Below are positions 43,424-54,541 of a DNA stretch of 64,000 bases, in pieces. Made by a program: the position numbers and the translations under genes. Source of the stretch: Paramacrobiotus metropolitanus (lineage: Eukaryota > Tardigrada > Eutardigrada > Parachela > Macrobiotidae); the NCBI RefSeq assembly GCF_019649055.1, contig NW_026570492.1, positions 1 to 64,000 of the forward strand, in the 5' to 3' direction. The notes under the pieces were generated by a model. The model was not told where the DNA came from. It saw nothing but the letters and a program-made list of their open reading frames with translations, and did no database searches. Numbering within the stretch: the stretch's first letter is position 1; every line of letters begins with the position of its first letter.

Positions 43424-45303
43424 ATGCGTTTGATGTTCAACATGGCTGTCCACGATAGCACAATAATATCCTACTATCAGAACTATTTGTTATCGTGGAT
43501 GCGAGAAAATTATCCGGAGTTTATTTTTTCCTATAATGTGGCCGAGATTGCTGCACTATACGACCTGGAGAAGCTGCGGAGGATGTTTGCCGCCAAAATG
43601 GATGAGAACGGGGGGATATTAATTGAGGATGGTGAGTGGATGGACAGCTGTTCTATGGATCCCGTCACAGAAAAATCGGACCATGCAGTCCTGGTTAGTA
43701 TTCCCGAACGGACTGATAGTTATGGATCGGGTGGTGCAAGTGATAATGTCGAAGAGATTGACGCGTTTCTGTGGGGAGCCTTAGCAGACTATGAGCCGAA
43801 AAAGGATGCTGAAGATTCAGACGCTTTTATGCGGCGGATAATGGGCGTTAATTCAACTGGTCCGGAGACCAATTCCGGTGGCGCAAGCGACAATCTGAAA
43901 GATATCGACACCTTTCTGCGAGAAGCTTTAGCTGCCTACGATCCGGACAAGGATGCTGAAGATTCGGACGCTTTCATGCACCGGATCATGGGTAATAGTG
44001 ATGGTGGTCCAAGTGTTCCAGAGACGGATCAAGCCGGCGGACAACAGACTGGAATGGATCCTGGAGGGCTGGATGACGAAGATGACGACTTGTACGACTC
44101 AAAATTCGATTGGTCGCAGGTGTTTACACTCGTCAAGGAGCACCAACAAGAAACAAGAAAATTCCGTTTAACACGGTACACTTATACAGTTCAGATTGCT
44201 GCGCTTCCTATCATCTTTACGCCATTTACATCGGTCCTTGCAATGCCCCACATTTTCAAAGCCTTGTTCAGCATTTGCACACAGGATTTTCACCCGTACG
44301 ACCGGATCATTATTACACTTGATAGCGATTCGTTAAGCTACCCCATGTACCTGAGTATGTCGAGATTCCACAAGTTCAACGTAGACGATCTCATGCAGAA
44401 GTTTACACTTTTGAATTCCGGAAATAAATTTCGTATCGACGCATCCTTCAGGATAATTATCGATCGCACACTCTAGCCGAATGGAGGAGCAGGTGGAAAA
44501 CAGAAACATCGGTACAACTCCTTAGATGGGAAACGATTCAGTAAATCCATCGTTCAAGTCAACATTCGGCATAACCTCTGCTTACCGGCCGCCCTTATTC
44601 TGGGTCAGCATCATTATGTACTGAAACAAGACAATGGAAAAACCTGGAGAAAGTTGAAGGATAAGCGGTATAAAAAGTTGGAAAACCTGACACGTGGATT
44701 GGTTCATGATGCCGGCTTAAAGGTCGGACGGAAGTTTGGTCTGGATGATATCGAGCCGTTTCAGAAAAGCATGGCCAAGTTTCAAGTGAAGGTGATATCT
44801 GCAACGCAATCATTGCTCGGATTCCCGAACGAAAAACCAAAGGCATGAAAGAAATTTACCTGCTCCATGAAAAAGAGCATTTCGATTTAATAACCAATCC
44901 CCATGGATTTTTTAAGCGCTCCTACTACTGTCATGACTGCGATAAAGCTTTCCAGAGAAAAACTGAACATCGCTGCGCGGGATTTTGCAACTTGTGCTAC
45001 CGTCCGACGGATATCTGCACGCCCGAAGAGCCCCTGGTTGTCTGTGACGACTGCGGACGGAAATTCAACAACAAGATGTGCTTCGACATCCATAAGAAAA
45101 CCCGGAAAAACGGCTGGAGCGTATGTGTCGATCTATTTGTGTGCCTCAAGTGCCTCAAGTTTGTGAACATGCTTAGACGGACTGGCGAGCGTTTCTGCGA
45201 TGAGATATTTTGTCATCCGTGTGGAGAGTGGAATAATGGGAAACCCAAACATATTTGGATTGATCGGAATCTATTCGCACCACTGTACCACCCGTCCGCT
45301 TAA
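43424..45303 (+). pseudogene. Polinton/Maverick-type protein-primed DNA polymerase, N-terminal part
   Basis: The ATG at 43424 begins a frame to TAG 44474. The same frame then reads on to 44848, and a one-base shift leads to 44845-45303. The first part is acidic with a 49-codon duplication. It then shows the expected pre-exonuclease blocks: PHIFKALFSICTQDF...LDSDSLSYPMYL, then a stretch KSIVQVNIRHNLCLPAAL, then IYLLHEKEHFDLITN and a Cys-rich region (YYCHDCDKAF, CNLCYR, CDDCGRKF). These blocks precede the catalytic domains in Polinton and adintovirus PolB, as I recall them. Exonuclease and polymerase motifs (such as DTDS) are absent: the gene is cut after HIWIDRNLFAP. It would replicate the element; here it cannot. 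Confidence 0.72.
43730..44023 (+). repeat. 147-bp in-frame tandem duplication
   Basis: Two 49-codon units start at 43730 and 43877 (GGASDN at both). They share a core KDAEDSDAFM and RRIMG with many amino-acid changes, so the duplication is old and was kept in frame. Confidence 0.8.
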
Positions 45304-45889
45304 AATGCAAATCCGGACCAAAACAATAATTTTCGTTGTCGTCTTGCACATCTTGCATGGATATGGACGATTTTCCACCGTCTGCCGGGAAGCTGTAAGG
45401 ACTTCCACCTTCCGGTTCGGAGTGTCAGTGTCGAGATAAAGTTCTGCTTTTTCCTGGTTCCTTATATACCCGTAATATAAGGGCGGTGATGCTGTCCCCC
45501 ATACTGGTATTTCTTTTTTGTAAAAGGTCCCGTGACCTTTCGTTGGCAACAGTACCCATCCGCTCACTCTATACAATCTGATACTGAAACATTTTTTATT
45601 GTTGACCTTTAGAATAATGAACTTACCTGTTTAATATGATTTAGTTCCAATATGCTTGGACGACTTTTCATCTTCCTCCTGTGGGTAACAAACTACAGAT
45701 GTGCGACCTTTCTTCACCTGGTCCTTCTGAGAGTTGGGCCAGGACGACCTTTATCTACGATTGAATGACCCTTTCACGTCTGGCCTCTACGACTGGATAT
45801 CTTCATTAGAAGAAATGTTGTTCGGGGGAATCTTCCCTGACTGAAGAAGATTCCCTGATTAAATATGCTCAGAGAATGCAAACATTTAC
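45304..45889. other. No gene assigned
   Basis: A 44-codon plus ORF at 45305-45439 starts with a hydrophobic stretch (TIIFVVVLHILHG) but is otherwise featureless. The rest shows nothing. Confidence 0.25.
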
Positions 45890-46600
45890 CAGCATCCGCT
45901 TAGTAGGTCCGAAATCAATTCTGCCTGTTTTAAATCCGATTAGCCGTATGGTCGAAATTTCTTAATCAGAAGGTCCTTCAATGCTGTCCATTGTTCCAAA
46001 GGAGTACCGGTCAGGGTGGGTGGGTTACTTTGGTACCACATTCCCGGTCCGTCTCGCAGTGATAGGGCAATTTGCTGGATCATTTGGGCTTCATTCCATC
46101 CCTGCCCTCTACACACAGCCGCAAATTCTTTCAAGTACATCCCAGTGTCTTGTTTTTGCTCGTTGGAAAACTTTGGTGGCTTCACCGGTGGTGGAGCGCT
46201 TATATCAAGCGCTCGGGCCGCCGATATAGCTGTCACGGGTTGATCCAAAGTTACAGTATTCATTGCTGGTCTTTGTTGGGATTCGGATTGAGTGGATTGT
46301 TGTTGTTGTTGAGTGGAGGTAGGTTGTTGAGTGTTTGGCACTGTTTCTCGGGTGGGTGGTGCGTTTCTTCCTAGACTCGTTTTTGGACTTTCTATTCCGT
46401 CTCCGATCGCCAGTTTCGAAAGATTTCTTGTTAACGGTGGCTTTTTGCGTATTCACTCTTTTCCTTGGGTTCTCGGATTTGTAGCGGTTCTTTTGGAACG
46501 TTCCGTAGGCTCGGAAACAAGGTACTCGTTGCTGCCCTTTGTTTCTTTTGTGGCCCGTTGTATTAGTGTAACGTACACTTGCGCGCACTGGTCTGCTTGG
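45890..46600 (-). pseudogene. gag: Gag of a second LTR element, decayed
   Basis: In one frame, 46341-45940 reads a Gln-rich linker, then FSNEQKQDTGMYLKEF, GPGMWYQSNPP, and LLIKKFRPYG. This is the capsid pattern of gypsy-like Gag. It ends in a stop (45940) and continues in frame for about 20 codons. An upstream Lys/Arg-rich stretch (46588 to about 46380) lies in a different frame, so there is a frameshift. No pol follows. The primer site at 47008 is correctly placed upstream, supporting the assignment. Confidence 0.6.
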
Positions 46601-47007
46601 TTTCTTAAGATCCTTCGCAGGTCAGTTCTTGACGGGTTCTTCGGATAATTTCTTCGGTCTCTTTTCCTTTCTGGAAAAGTTGTCCTAGGTATTTCCTCGG
46701 AAGGTGTCCTTTGGGTTCTCTCGTTGTATGGTGTTGGTCAGGTTTCATTTTAGCTGAATGTTGTTGCTTCTGGTTGTGCCCTTTGCTGTATCAAATAAAG
46801 GTCACTTACTGTTCTGTCCAAAGGCTATTGCTGCTCCCTCTTCCACAGGGATCCTTCCGTGTCGACTTAGATGGAATCCGGATGTTGTAGTTGAGTAACT
46901 GTTGCAGGTGTGCACCCCTACAACAGCACTTTTCGGCACAAGCTAAGTTGAGAAACCTAGCGCGTTGTTAGACTGAATTCAAAAGGTCACCGTGTTTTCA
47001 ACCAAAA

Positions 47008-47020
47008 GGTTTCGGCACCA
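47008..47020 (-). promoter_or_regulatory. Primer-binding site of the second LTR element
   Basis: On the minus strand TGGTGCCGAAACC, identical to 3107-3119 and matching tRNA-Phe. Confidence 0.65.
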
Positions 47021-47022
47021 GT

Positions 47023-47135
47023 TGTGAAGTATTCACGTAATGGTTTATTTCGTAAAGTCAGCAAACAGATATCCTCTCAATCAATAGAAATCGGCTTATA
47101 TAAGCCGTTTGACAAGAATTAACAATTCGACAAAC
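47023..47135 (-). repeat. Partial LTR with TATA and poly(A) signals
   Basis: Just upstream of the primer site on the minus strand are GGCTTATATAAGCC (47093-47106, a TATA box in a palindrome) and AATAAA (47049-47044), then an end in TTCACA. The LTR start is not found. A diverged second copy of part of it is seen near 47245-47290. Confidence 0.5.
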
Positions 47136-47369
47136 ATGAATTCAGCGGAAACGGAACAGGTTACGTTTCCGTGTCAGTAAGCGGCGTTCCATGCGTTCCA
47201 TTTCACATCTCAAGCGCTTAAGGCTATACATTCGAATATACGATATTTCATAAAGTCTAGCGCACAGATATTCTTTACCATTAGAACATTGTGAGAGAAA
47301 TCTCACAGCTGCCTTAATGCATATTATGGTAGTCGAATAGCAGAAATATATGTAAGCGCAATGCCCGCA

Positions 47370-47453
47370 TCTGCATCTGACGAGCCTGTGTCTGCATCTG
47401 ATGAGCCTGCGTATGCATCTGACGAACTTCCATCTGCATCTGAGGAGCCATTG
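47370..47453. repeat. 21-bp tandem repeat, four units
   Basis: TCTGCATCTGACGAGCCTGTG-like units start at 47370, 47391, 47412 and 47433. On the minus strand the unit encodes an acidic Ser-Asp-Ala repeat, within an 87-codon open frame (47587-47324) of unknown status. Confidence 0.85.
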
Positions 47454-48847
47454 CTCTCGTCCCCAATAGTAGGAATAGAACATGTTTGGGAGTGTTGTTT
47501 TGACAAAAATTCAGTCCCTTCGCGCTGGTATTTCAACATATTATCTGCGAACAGTAGCTCGTTTTCATGTTGATGCTTATGCAACATGTTCCTTCACTGT
47601 TCATGTCATGATCAAGCAGGCCACGACAATCCTTCGCATAAAATGTGGACCGAAAATTCAGTCAAGTCCCGCATAATGGATTTTCCATGGTTTTCCGGGA
47701 ACACAATTCCGGAAAGCCTTTCCTAGAATGTTGTTGAAGGTGCGGTTGTTGGCACCCACCATCATCGCTATAAGGTAGTTGGATCCAAATTCTCCAAATA
47801 TTTTTTGTTACGGACGGCGTCCGTGTAGGCGCGTCGTCCTTGGTTATCCGCTGAATGTTTTCCGCTGAATGTCAATGTGGGCTGACTTTAAACAATGCAG
47901 TGCACCGGACACGATTTTTGACACTGTGCAGCTTCTGCCCCGTACACTTGCCACTTTGGATATATGTATTTACCCATTGGGTGAAAGGCTGACGCAAGTC
48001 TCAGGCATTGCAGTTGGGGCAGCGGATTTCAAGCGTGGCTTTCAGGCGTGTTGCGGCTGTCCAACATACCGGTAGTAAACTCCTTCCAGTACTGCATGCC
48101 TTTATTAAAGTACGGCTTCTCCCGCAGCATAACTTCAAGTTTTCGAAGAATCCAGCGTCTTGTCCATAATAACATACTAACCACAAAAAAAACCTATTTA
48201 TCCTGCTGAATAAAATTGATATCTATTAAGTAACTTAATTTTATAATAATCTACAATCATATTCCAATCCCATCCAAGCTACGATGCATGAACCATAATA
48301 ATATGTGCCGCGGATTTGGGTACGGCGAACGGCTCGATTTTCCTTGACTTACGGGGACAAGTTCAACAGCCTGTAATACAAGCTGCTAGGTACTAGGGAA
48401 CAGAATGATGCTAGTGAGGTTAGAAAAATAATGACGTCCTTTTCCATCGTGACTTTATAATAATTACATTAGTCTAGTATAAAAAAAGTTTTCCGTGCCC
48501 TTACAATTCTACCGTATGTGAGCAGATCCACTTGCCCTCGTTATAGATGGCAGACAGAGTGGCGCGTGTTTTTCCATCAATACCTTTAAGAAAATACCGT
48601 GAAAATTTCTAATTACCCTCATGCTGGCCATTATGCATCCCGCAGAATTTTCCTTTTGCCATGCCTTATGCATTTTATTGAGGAATGCATGAGGTTTTCC
48701 CTAAGTCAGTTCCGGCTTCTGGTATATTCCGGACTTTTTTAAATGTCCACAGCAATTTCCCCGAGAAGATCCAGTTTCATCCATACAAGTTCGGGGTATT
48801 AGTCCGCATGCACCTCCAAGGACGAGGAGGTGCGGGCGCACTCATCT
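47454..48847. other. No gene seen
   Basis: Short frames only, AT-rich. Confidence 0.3.
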
Positions 48848-49053
48848 CTAACGCGTTCCCGGCACGCTAGCGAACCGCTCATGGATTGACTTGCGCTTTT
48901 TAAACGGGGCCGGCGGCGCCTCTTTCCGAACACCTGGCGGAGCGAGGTACGTTTGAACTAAAGGCTTTCGCTTCTTACTCTGAGATGATGAGACGATGAC
49001 GATCTCATCATCGTTGTCATCGGTGCCACCTTTGTCAGGATCTTCCCAAGATG
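48848..49053 (-). CDS. Terminal exon with SUMO-interaction-like motif and basic clusters
   Basis: An acceptor (TATGTATACAG at 49054) opens a frame to TAG at 48848. The exon begins SWEDPDKGG, then DDEIVIVSSS: a hydrophobic IVIV core flanked by acids and serines, as in SUMO-interacting motifs. SQSKKRKP and PFKKRKS are likely nuclear signals. Upstream exons are probably beyond 52830, which would place the MITE and the hAT element in an intron of this gene. Confidence 0.45.
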
Positions 49054-49263
49054 CTGTATACATAAAAAATATGGGAATAAAATCTACATATGACGCTAAA
49101 ACAGATGTCAAACTCATTTCTGCTAAAAACGATATTAGTGAGTCGGCGAAGTCCGCCTGGGCAGGCGACCGGGCGCCGTGAAACGCATTTAATCAAGGGA
49201 GCAGACAGAAATTCGTTAGACACACGCTCTGTCTAACTCTGTACTCTTGATTAAAAGCGGTGC

Positions 49264-52200
49264 TAGGGTTGTTAACGGTGCGGTGCGGTGCACACCGGTG
49301 TGCCTTCGGTGCAATTTTTTACAAGAAATCGCACTTAGCTTACCGGTGTAAAGCCAAAAACCGCACCGGTCGGTGCGGTGAAAAATAAAAATCGCACCGC
49401 AATTTTTCACACCGAACCGCACCGGTATAAACCGGTGCAGCGCACGGCAAATACTGGAAAAGCAACAACTACAAATTACCGACTTTATCATTCATCAATC
49501 TCAACAACTTCTTGGCACTGCTTCACAATTGGATACCAAGATTTCAGGGACATTAGCGCCTGCACCGTGCCTGACATTAACCGGTTTCTGTCTTTGGTTA
49601 ACAATTTGCCACTCTTTGAAAACCATCGCTCAGAATCAACAGAAGACGCACAAACGCCGAACACATCAATCGCTAAACGGTGTAAACCAGGATAAAGTTT
49701 GCTATTACGCTTCCAGTATTCTAGGACGTCGCACTCCGGCTCTTTAGCAGCACCCAGGTATCGATCGACTTCGTTTCCTCCGCTCAGAGAGACCGACGAA
49801 ATTCTGTTCAGAAATTTGGATCGAATGGAACCCGAAGATGACGGCACCGAAACAACTGGCGCAACCGCGTTATTGTAGTAGGCATGGTATTTCTTCAACA
49901 ACTCTAAAAAAATAATATCAGCTTATAAAATTGTAGTATATCAACAAAAACTATGTACATAAATTACCCGTCGCTTCTTTCCGCTGCTCCGCGGTTTCAT
50001 AAACTTCCAACTTTACGCACGGATCTAGCATTTGACACACAAATACGATTTCTTGATTCCAGCTATCCGTCTCAACTTCCAGTAGCTTCTGGCGCATTTT
50101 GTCAGCACAGTCACGGATCCACGATTTCTGCAAAATACACATTAGTTGCTAAAAGTGAACTCACAAAGCGAAAATATAATGGTAAGGTATGTATTATGTA
50201 GCTATGTAGATGGCCTAATCAGGTTATTTACAATACAAAAATTTTAGTTTAGAATGTAGTGTCATCGCTTACCAATGCAAAATTAAACCGGCAGCATTCA
50301 AAATGTAGGGATAGTGTTTGAAAGCACGGCTTCGCAAAATGAAAGGTGGGATACTTAGTCCCCGAACAGTCGCGTGTTACTTCGTCAAGGGGACCAAGTA
50401 GATCAATCAGCCCTTTCACATCTTCCCACTCCATTTCCGTCAGAATGTGCTTCTGGACGTTAGCCGATCCCTGATTTGTCAGAAACCGGCCCAGATCATT
50501 CCTAGACGCGTAAGCTTCTACCAACATCTTCAGCGTACTGTTCCATCTGGTTTTCACATCCAGGGAAAGTTTGATGTCCTTTCGCTTAATAAAGGCACGG
50601 TATTGCTTTTTCGCCTTCGGTCTCTTTACGTATTTAATCATTTCATGAATGCGACGAACCAAATGTTCTTTGTCAGAAAATCCCACATCGACGACGTTGT
50701 GGACAGCATGGCAAATGCACCTCAAACGAAACTCCGGCACTGTAAAACACCGTAAAAATTTTATTTTATTGCTTCATATTGCAACTAATTTTTTACCGTA
50801 CGTTGAGAACTGTACTTTTCCTTGACATGTTACTGAAACTTGTCGATCAGTCAATGTTCTGAATACTGATTACTGAAATACTTTACACTAGCGTAATGTC
50901 TATTTGAAAATCACTAGTGTATAACTTTTACTGCAGTTTATTCTTTAATTTGCAATAGGAGAAAGAGAAGTCTCGTCAAAAATATGTTGAGCAGCTGAAA
51001 AAAATATATGCATATACAAAAACGCTACAATTATACTTTAAAAGCATAAAAATTTAAATAAAATTCAATGTAAAAAGTCGTGCATGTAGGAAACGCCTGG
51101 GCAAACTTCCCGTGCATACAACTGGCACCTGTGTCTGAAGGTTTTCTTACCTTGATCACCGTTCCCCTGATCCGCCCGCTCCAGACGCAACGACAAAAAC
51201 AAATCCTCGCAAAACGCCTTCATGTTTGCCGCTCCGTCCACTGTAAAGCCGAAAGTCTTGTGCGCAATGCCGTACTCGTTCAAAATTCCGAGAACAGTTG
51301 CTTTCAAATTCGCCGCAGTGTGTTCAATGCCGGGATCGATGAAGTCCAGCAAGATTTGCGCAACAGTGTAGTCTGCTGTGATCCAGTGGGCCGTCACAGC
51401 CATGAATGCTTCCTGGCCAACTGACGTCCATGTATCCAACGTGATACTAATTCTACCAGGAGCGCTGGCCAGTATCTTCTTAATCTAATAAATATGAAAG
51501 CCTTAAAACATGTTATCTTTATTAATAAAATGTTATTGTTAAAACGTATCGCCTATTTACGATAATAAATTTAAAATATCATTCTGCCAGGCTGCACATG
51601 CGTCGCTACGCATAAACAGAAAAAAATTCACTATCTTACCTTTTCTTTCGTAATCTCATATTCGCTCATCACACTTTCTTTCAATGTCTGACGGCAAGGC
51701 ACTCTATATGCTGGATTCAACTCGCGGAACAATTCTTCCAGTTCCTCTGTTTCCACGATTCGGAAAGAAAGGTTTGCGGAGACAATTAAGCGGCGCAGTA
51801 GACCGTCAATTTGCTGCTGTTTTTTCTTCTCCAGTTTAACAGGCTTTGCCAGAAATATTTCTGGAATCGTACGCTTTTTCCCTTTCTCTGCAGCGTCAAA
51901 CTTGGCTGGGTGCTTGGTTCTTACGTGAGTCCACAAAACCGTTGTCGAATTGGAGTCCTTGTAGCTGGTGGAGCAATAACGACACACGTACTTCTTCATC
52001 TCGGCATCCTCTGTAAAATGCTGCCAAATTTCGGACAATTTGCTGGAAGACTGTTTCTGAGATGACCCGTGATTCCCGTCCACGGAGACCGCGCTCGCTG
52101 GAGATGCTGGCACTAAAATACTTTCATCGTCTATCTGCTGATCACCGCCAAATGCAGCGCGCTCTGCACTTTCCTCTCTATCCCGTCGGATTTCCTGGGC

Positions 52201-52784
52201 AAGGGATAAGCCTCCTAAAGGCATCGCTAACAAGATGTATCCAGTCGTATAATAAATACTGTTATTAGAGATGAAATTTCGAAAACAGACTTCCTCGGTT
52301 ATTTATTGACTAAAGAACTTCAAAGCGAGGAAAATCAAACAGCACAACTCGTGCACTACCAGTACCGTGCTACACATTTTCTTTCTTATGGCAGCCCAGT
52401 TGTTGCAGCAGCTGTCACATGAAGCGCGCTCTAAGTATGAACTTGTGGCTGCCGGAGAGCGAACACTCGTAGTCTCGTATGCGTTGCTGTCATACGGAGC
52501 TGCGCCCGCCATGGTCCGTGCGCCTCTTTAGCGCGAATCCAGCATGCATATTGCAGGGTAATTTAATAAACTTTTTATCTTAAAATTACGAATTGGCGAT
52601 ATCTTCGGTTAACCGGTGGTTAACCGGTGTACGTCGACGCGGTTACCCGAGCACACCGGTGTGTGCCGGTGTGGTTTTTCTCAAAAATCACACCGCTTAT
52701 ACCAATTTATTTTCCAAGATTGCACCGCAATTTTTTCGAATTGCACCGGTGCACTGGTAAAAAACCGCACCGTTAACAACCCTA
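49264..52784 (-). mobile_element. Complete hAT transposon
   Basis: This is a 3,521-bp element with 21-bp terminal inverted repeats (TAGGGTTGTTAACGGTGCGG plus T) identical at both ends. A perfect 8-bp target duplication AGCGGTGC flanks it (49256-49263 and 52785-52792). Subterminal regions are packed with CACCGGTG-type motifs. The transposase on the minus strand is uninterrupted. Identical ends, intact gene and perfect target duplication are what a young, possibly active copy looks like. Confidence 0.95.
49488..52224 (-). CDS. hAT transposase, five exons, intact
   Basis: Exons (minus strand): 52224-51640, 51484-51151, 50739-50273, 50127-49968, 49903-49488. Donors are AAG|GTAAGA, AAG|GTAAGA, TTG|GTAAGC and CGG|GTAATT; acceptors are TTATTAG, GTTTTACAG, TTTTGCAG and TTTTTTAG. 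Phases agree at all junctions and the sum, 1,962 bases, gives 653 residues without a stop. A BED zinc finger (CRYCSTSY...HVRTKHP) is in exon 1. Exon 2 has LDTWTS and TVDGAANM with catalytic Asp residues. Exon 3 has TRWNSTLKML. Exon 5 has the C-terminal dimerisation region with SSVDSERWFS (catalytic Glu expected here). It cuts and pastes the element, making 8-bp duplications. Confidence 0.93.
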
Positions 52785-53086
52785 AGCGGTGCCCGTTTTA
52801 CGGTTTACGGCGGACTTCGCCGACTCACTATTATGTCAGTGCACTTACGAAGTCGACCGTGGTAGCTAATTCAAAAACACAAAACACATGTCAGCTATTT
52901 TCTCTAAATTAATAATTGTTTAGAGAAAAAATCTGGCTGTACCTTCGTCCACTTCAGTGTAGGTCGCCGGCTGCCAATCCACTTTGGTAATTGACGCTTA
53001 AAAGCGTCCCTCAAAAATGTTGCTCAAGTTAAGATCACATATGCAGATGATATGCTAATATCGCCGGAAAATCCGGTAACGGTACT

Positions 53087-53697
53087 CAGGCCCGTCGCGA
53101 GACCCACGTTAGTTTTTCAGAACGTTGCTCCTCCCGGGGTTTTTATCGCATATTTTTTCTGAATATACCTTTAGAACCGCTGTGGAATTCTGAACAAAAT
53201 GGTTGAGGCCGATTTTCAAAATTCGTTGGCCCCCAAAATTCGACATTCACGGGCGGTCGCTAATGCGACACCTTCGTTTTGGGTTTTCCCTTACAAAATT
53301 CAGAAATCTACTTCTCCCACAGTTTTCATCCTAGATTTTTTCTGAATACACCAATAAACTCACCGTAAAATTCTGAACAAAATGGTTGTAACCGATTTTC
53401 GAAATTCGTTTCTCCAAAGAATCAAGTTACAGTGCGGTCGACCGTACGACAGTCTAATTTTTGGAGGTTTTCCCCTAATCTGGGTTGGTCAAGGGGGAAG
53501 CCCCAAATTGTACGGTGTCGCATTGGCGACCGCCCTATAACGTCGACTTTGGGGAAAAGCGAATTTCGAAAATCGGCCTCAACCATTTTGCTCAGAATTT
53601 CACTGCGGTTCTAAAGGTATATTTAGAAAAATGTGCGATGAAAACCCCCGGAGGAGTAGCGTTTTGGAAAACTAACGGTGGTCTCACGACGGGCCTG
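53087..53697. mobile_element. hAT-type foldback MITE
   Basis: Ends CAGGCCCGTCG...CGACGGGCCTG with 8-bp flanks ACGGTACT (53079-53086) and ACGGGACT (53698-53705), one mismatch. The left arm (53087-53285) and right arm (53505-53697) are inverted copies, roughly 85% alike by eye. The middle (53300-53450) is a third, more diverged copy in the left orientation. No coding capacity. Confidence 0.85.
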
Positions 53698-53705
53698 ACG
53701 GGACT

Positions 53706-54494
53706 TGACGTTACTCGTAAATCCATTTTAAAGATGCCATGATCGCAATTGCAGCGGTTTAAATTTCAGAACTTTGAATGATCGTGCAGCGAAGAAGTTC
53801 AATCGATGGTGTACATTGCAGCGATGCACTGACCACCCACCATCCATCCTAAGGTCTGCAATACCCATATTTTATGGCTTTTCAAGCTCCCTATTTGGCC
53901 ACATGTGCACCTGTATTATATGTGGTTGAAATACGGCTTTAAATTGCTGTATACTTTGTGAAAATCGGCAAAGCGAATCAGAAACGTGTATTGCACACTT
54001 GAGCCTTTATTTAGGATCACTGCTCTTTATGCACGACCTTGAATCAGTATTGCAATGCGGTGGACCATAAATGTTTTGATTTGGTAGTATCGTGAGTCAG
54101 AGCTTTCTATGTGGCGTCGTGAAATTACATTGGCGTCACATCATCACGTTAGCTTAGAAATATTATTGCGTCCGTTATGGCAATCATAAACCAACTCATA
54201 TGGGCATTGATATCATATCACACCGTGCAAGAAATATTACAGAAACATTGCGGTAGTACCAAAATATACATGATTATTGTACAAGATATCCATACGCAGC
54301 GCATTCATACTACTACAGATCATGCTATTCATAAAACGCAATACAGATAATGCTCACAGTGTTAAAAATGCAGATTCAGATAGTATGCTTGATAGTCAAC
54401 CTATTCATCAGTAATCAGCCCTTAATGAGTACCTTAGAGAGCATGAAAGTATTTCTTTTAAAACGTACTGCTTCCGCCCACATCTTCCTCTAAG
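53706..54494. other. No gene seen
   Basis: AT-rich, no open frames of note. Confidence 0.35.
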
Positions 54495-54541
54495 CTCTTT
54501 GATCTCATTGATCCGCTTAGCGGATAAATGAGATCAAGGAG
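54495..54541. repeat. 47-base near-perfect palindrome
   Basis: Two 23-base arms around a single T: left CTCTTTGATCTCATTGATCC..., right ...GGATAAATGAGATCAAGGAG, with two mismatches. A very tight hairpin or cruciform. Confidence 0.85.

Larger units (their letters stand above)
49136..52830. mobile_element. MITE hosting the hAT insertion
   Basis: TAGTGAGTCGGCGAAGTCCG (49136 onward, to 49157) is perfectly inverted at 52809-52830. Without the hAT element inside, the unit would be about 170 bp. Outer bases are TA on both sides, so a TA target duplication (mariner-type) fits. The left half holds a further hairpin (TTAGACA...TGTCTAA, 49217-49237). Confidence 0.75.

Noticed and set aside
43730-44023. 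CRISPR-like or satellite array
   Set aside because: Only two units, in frame, inside a coding region; no spacers. No CRISPR arrays were seen anywhere, as expected for a eukaryote.
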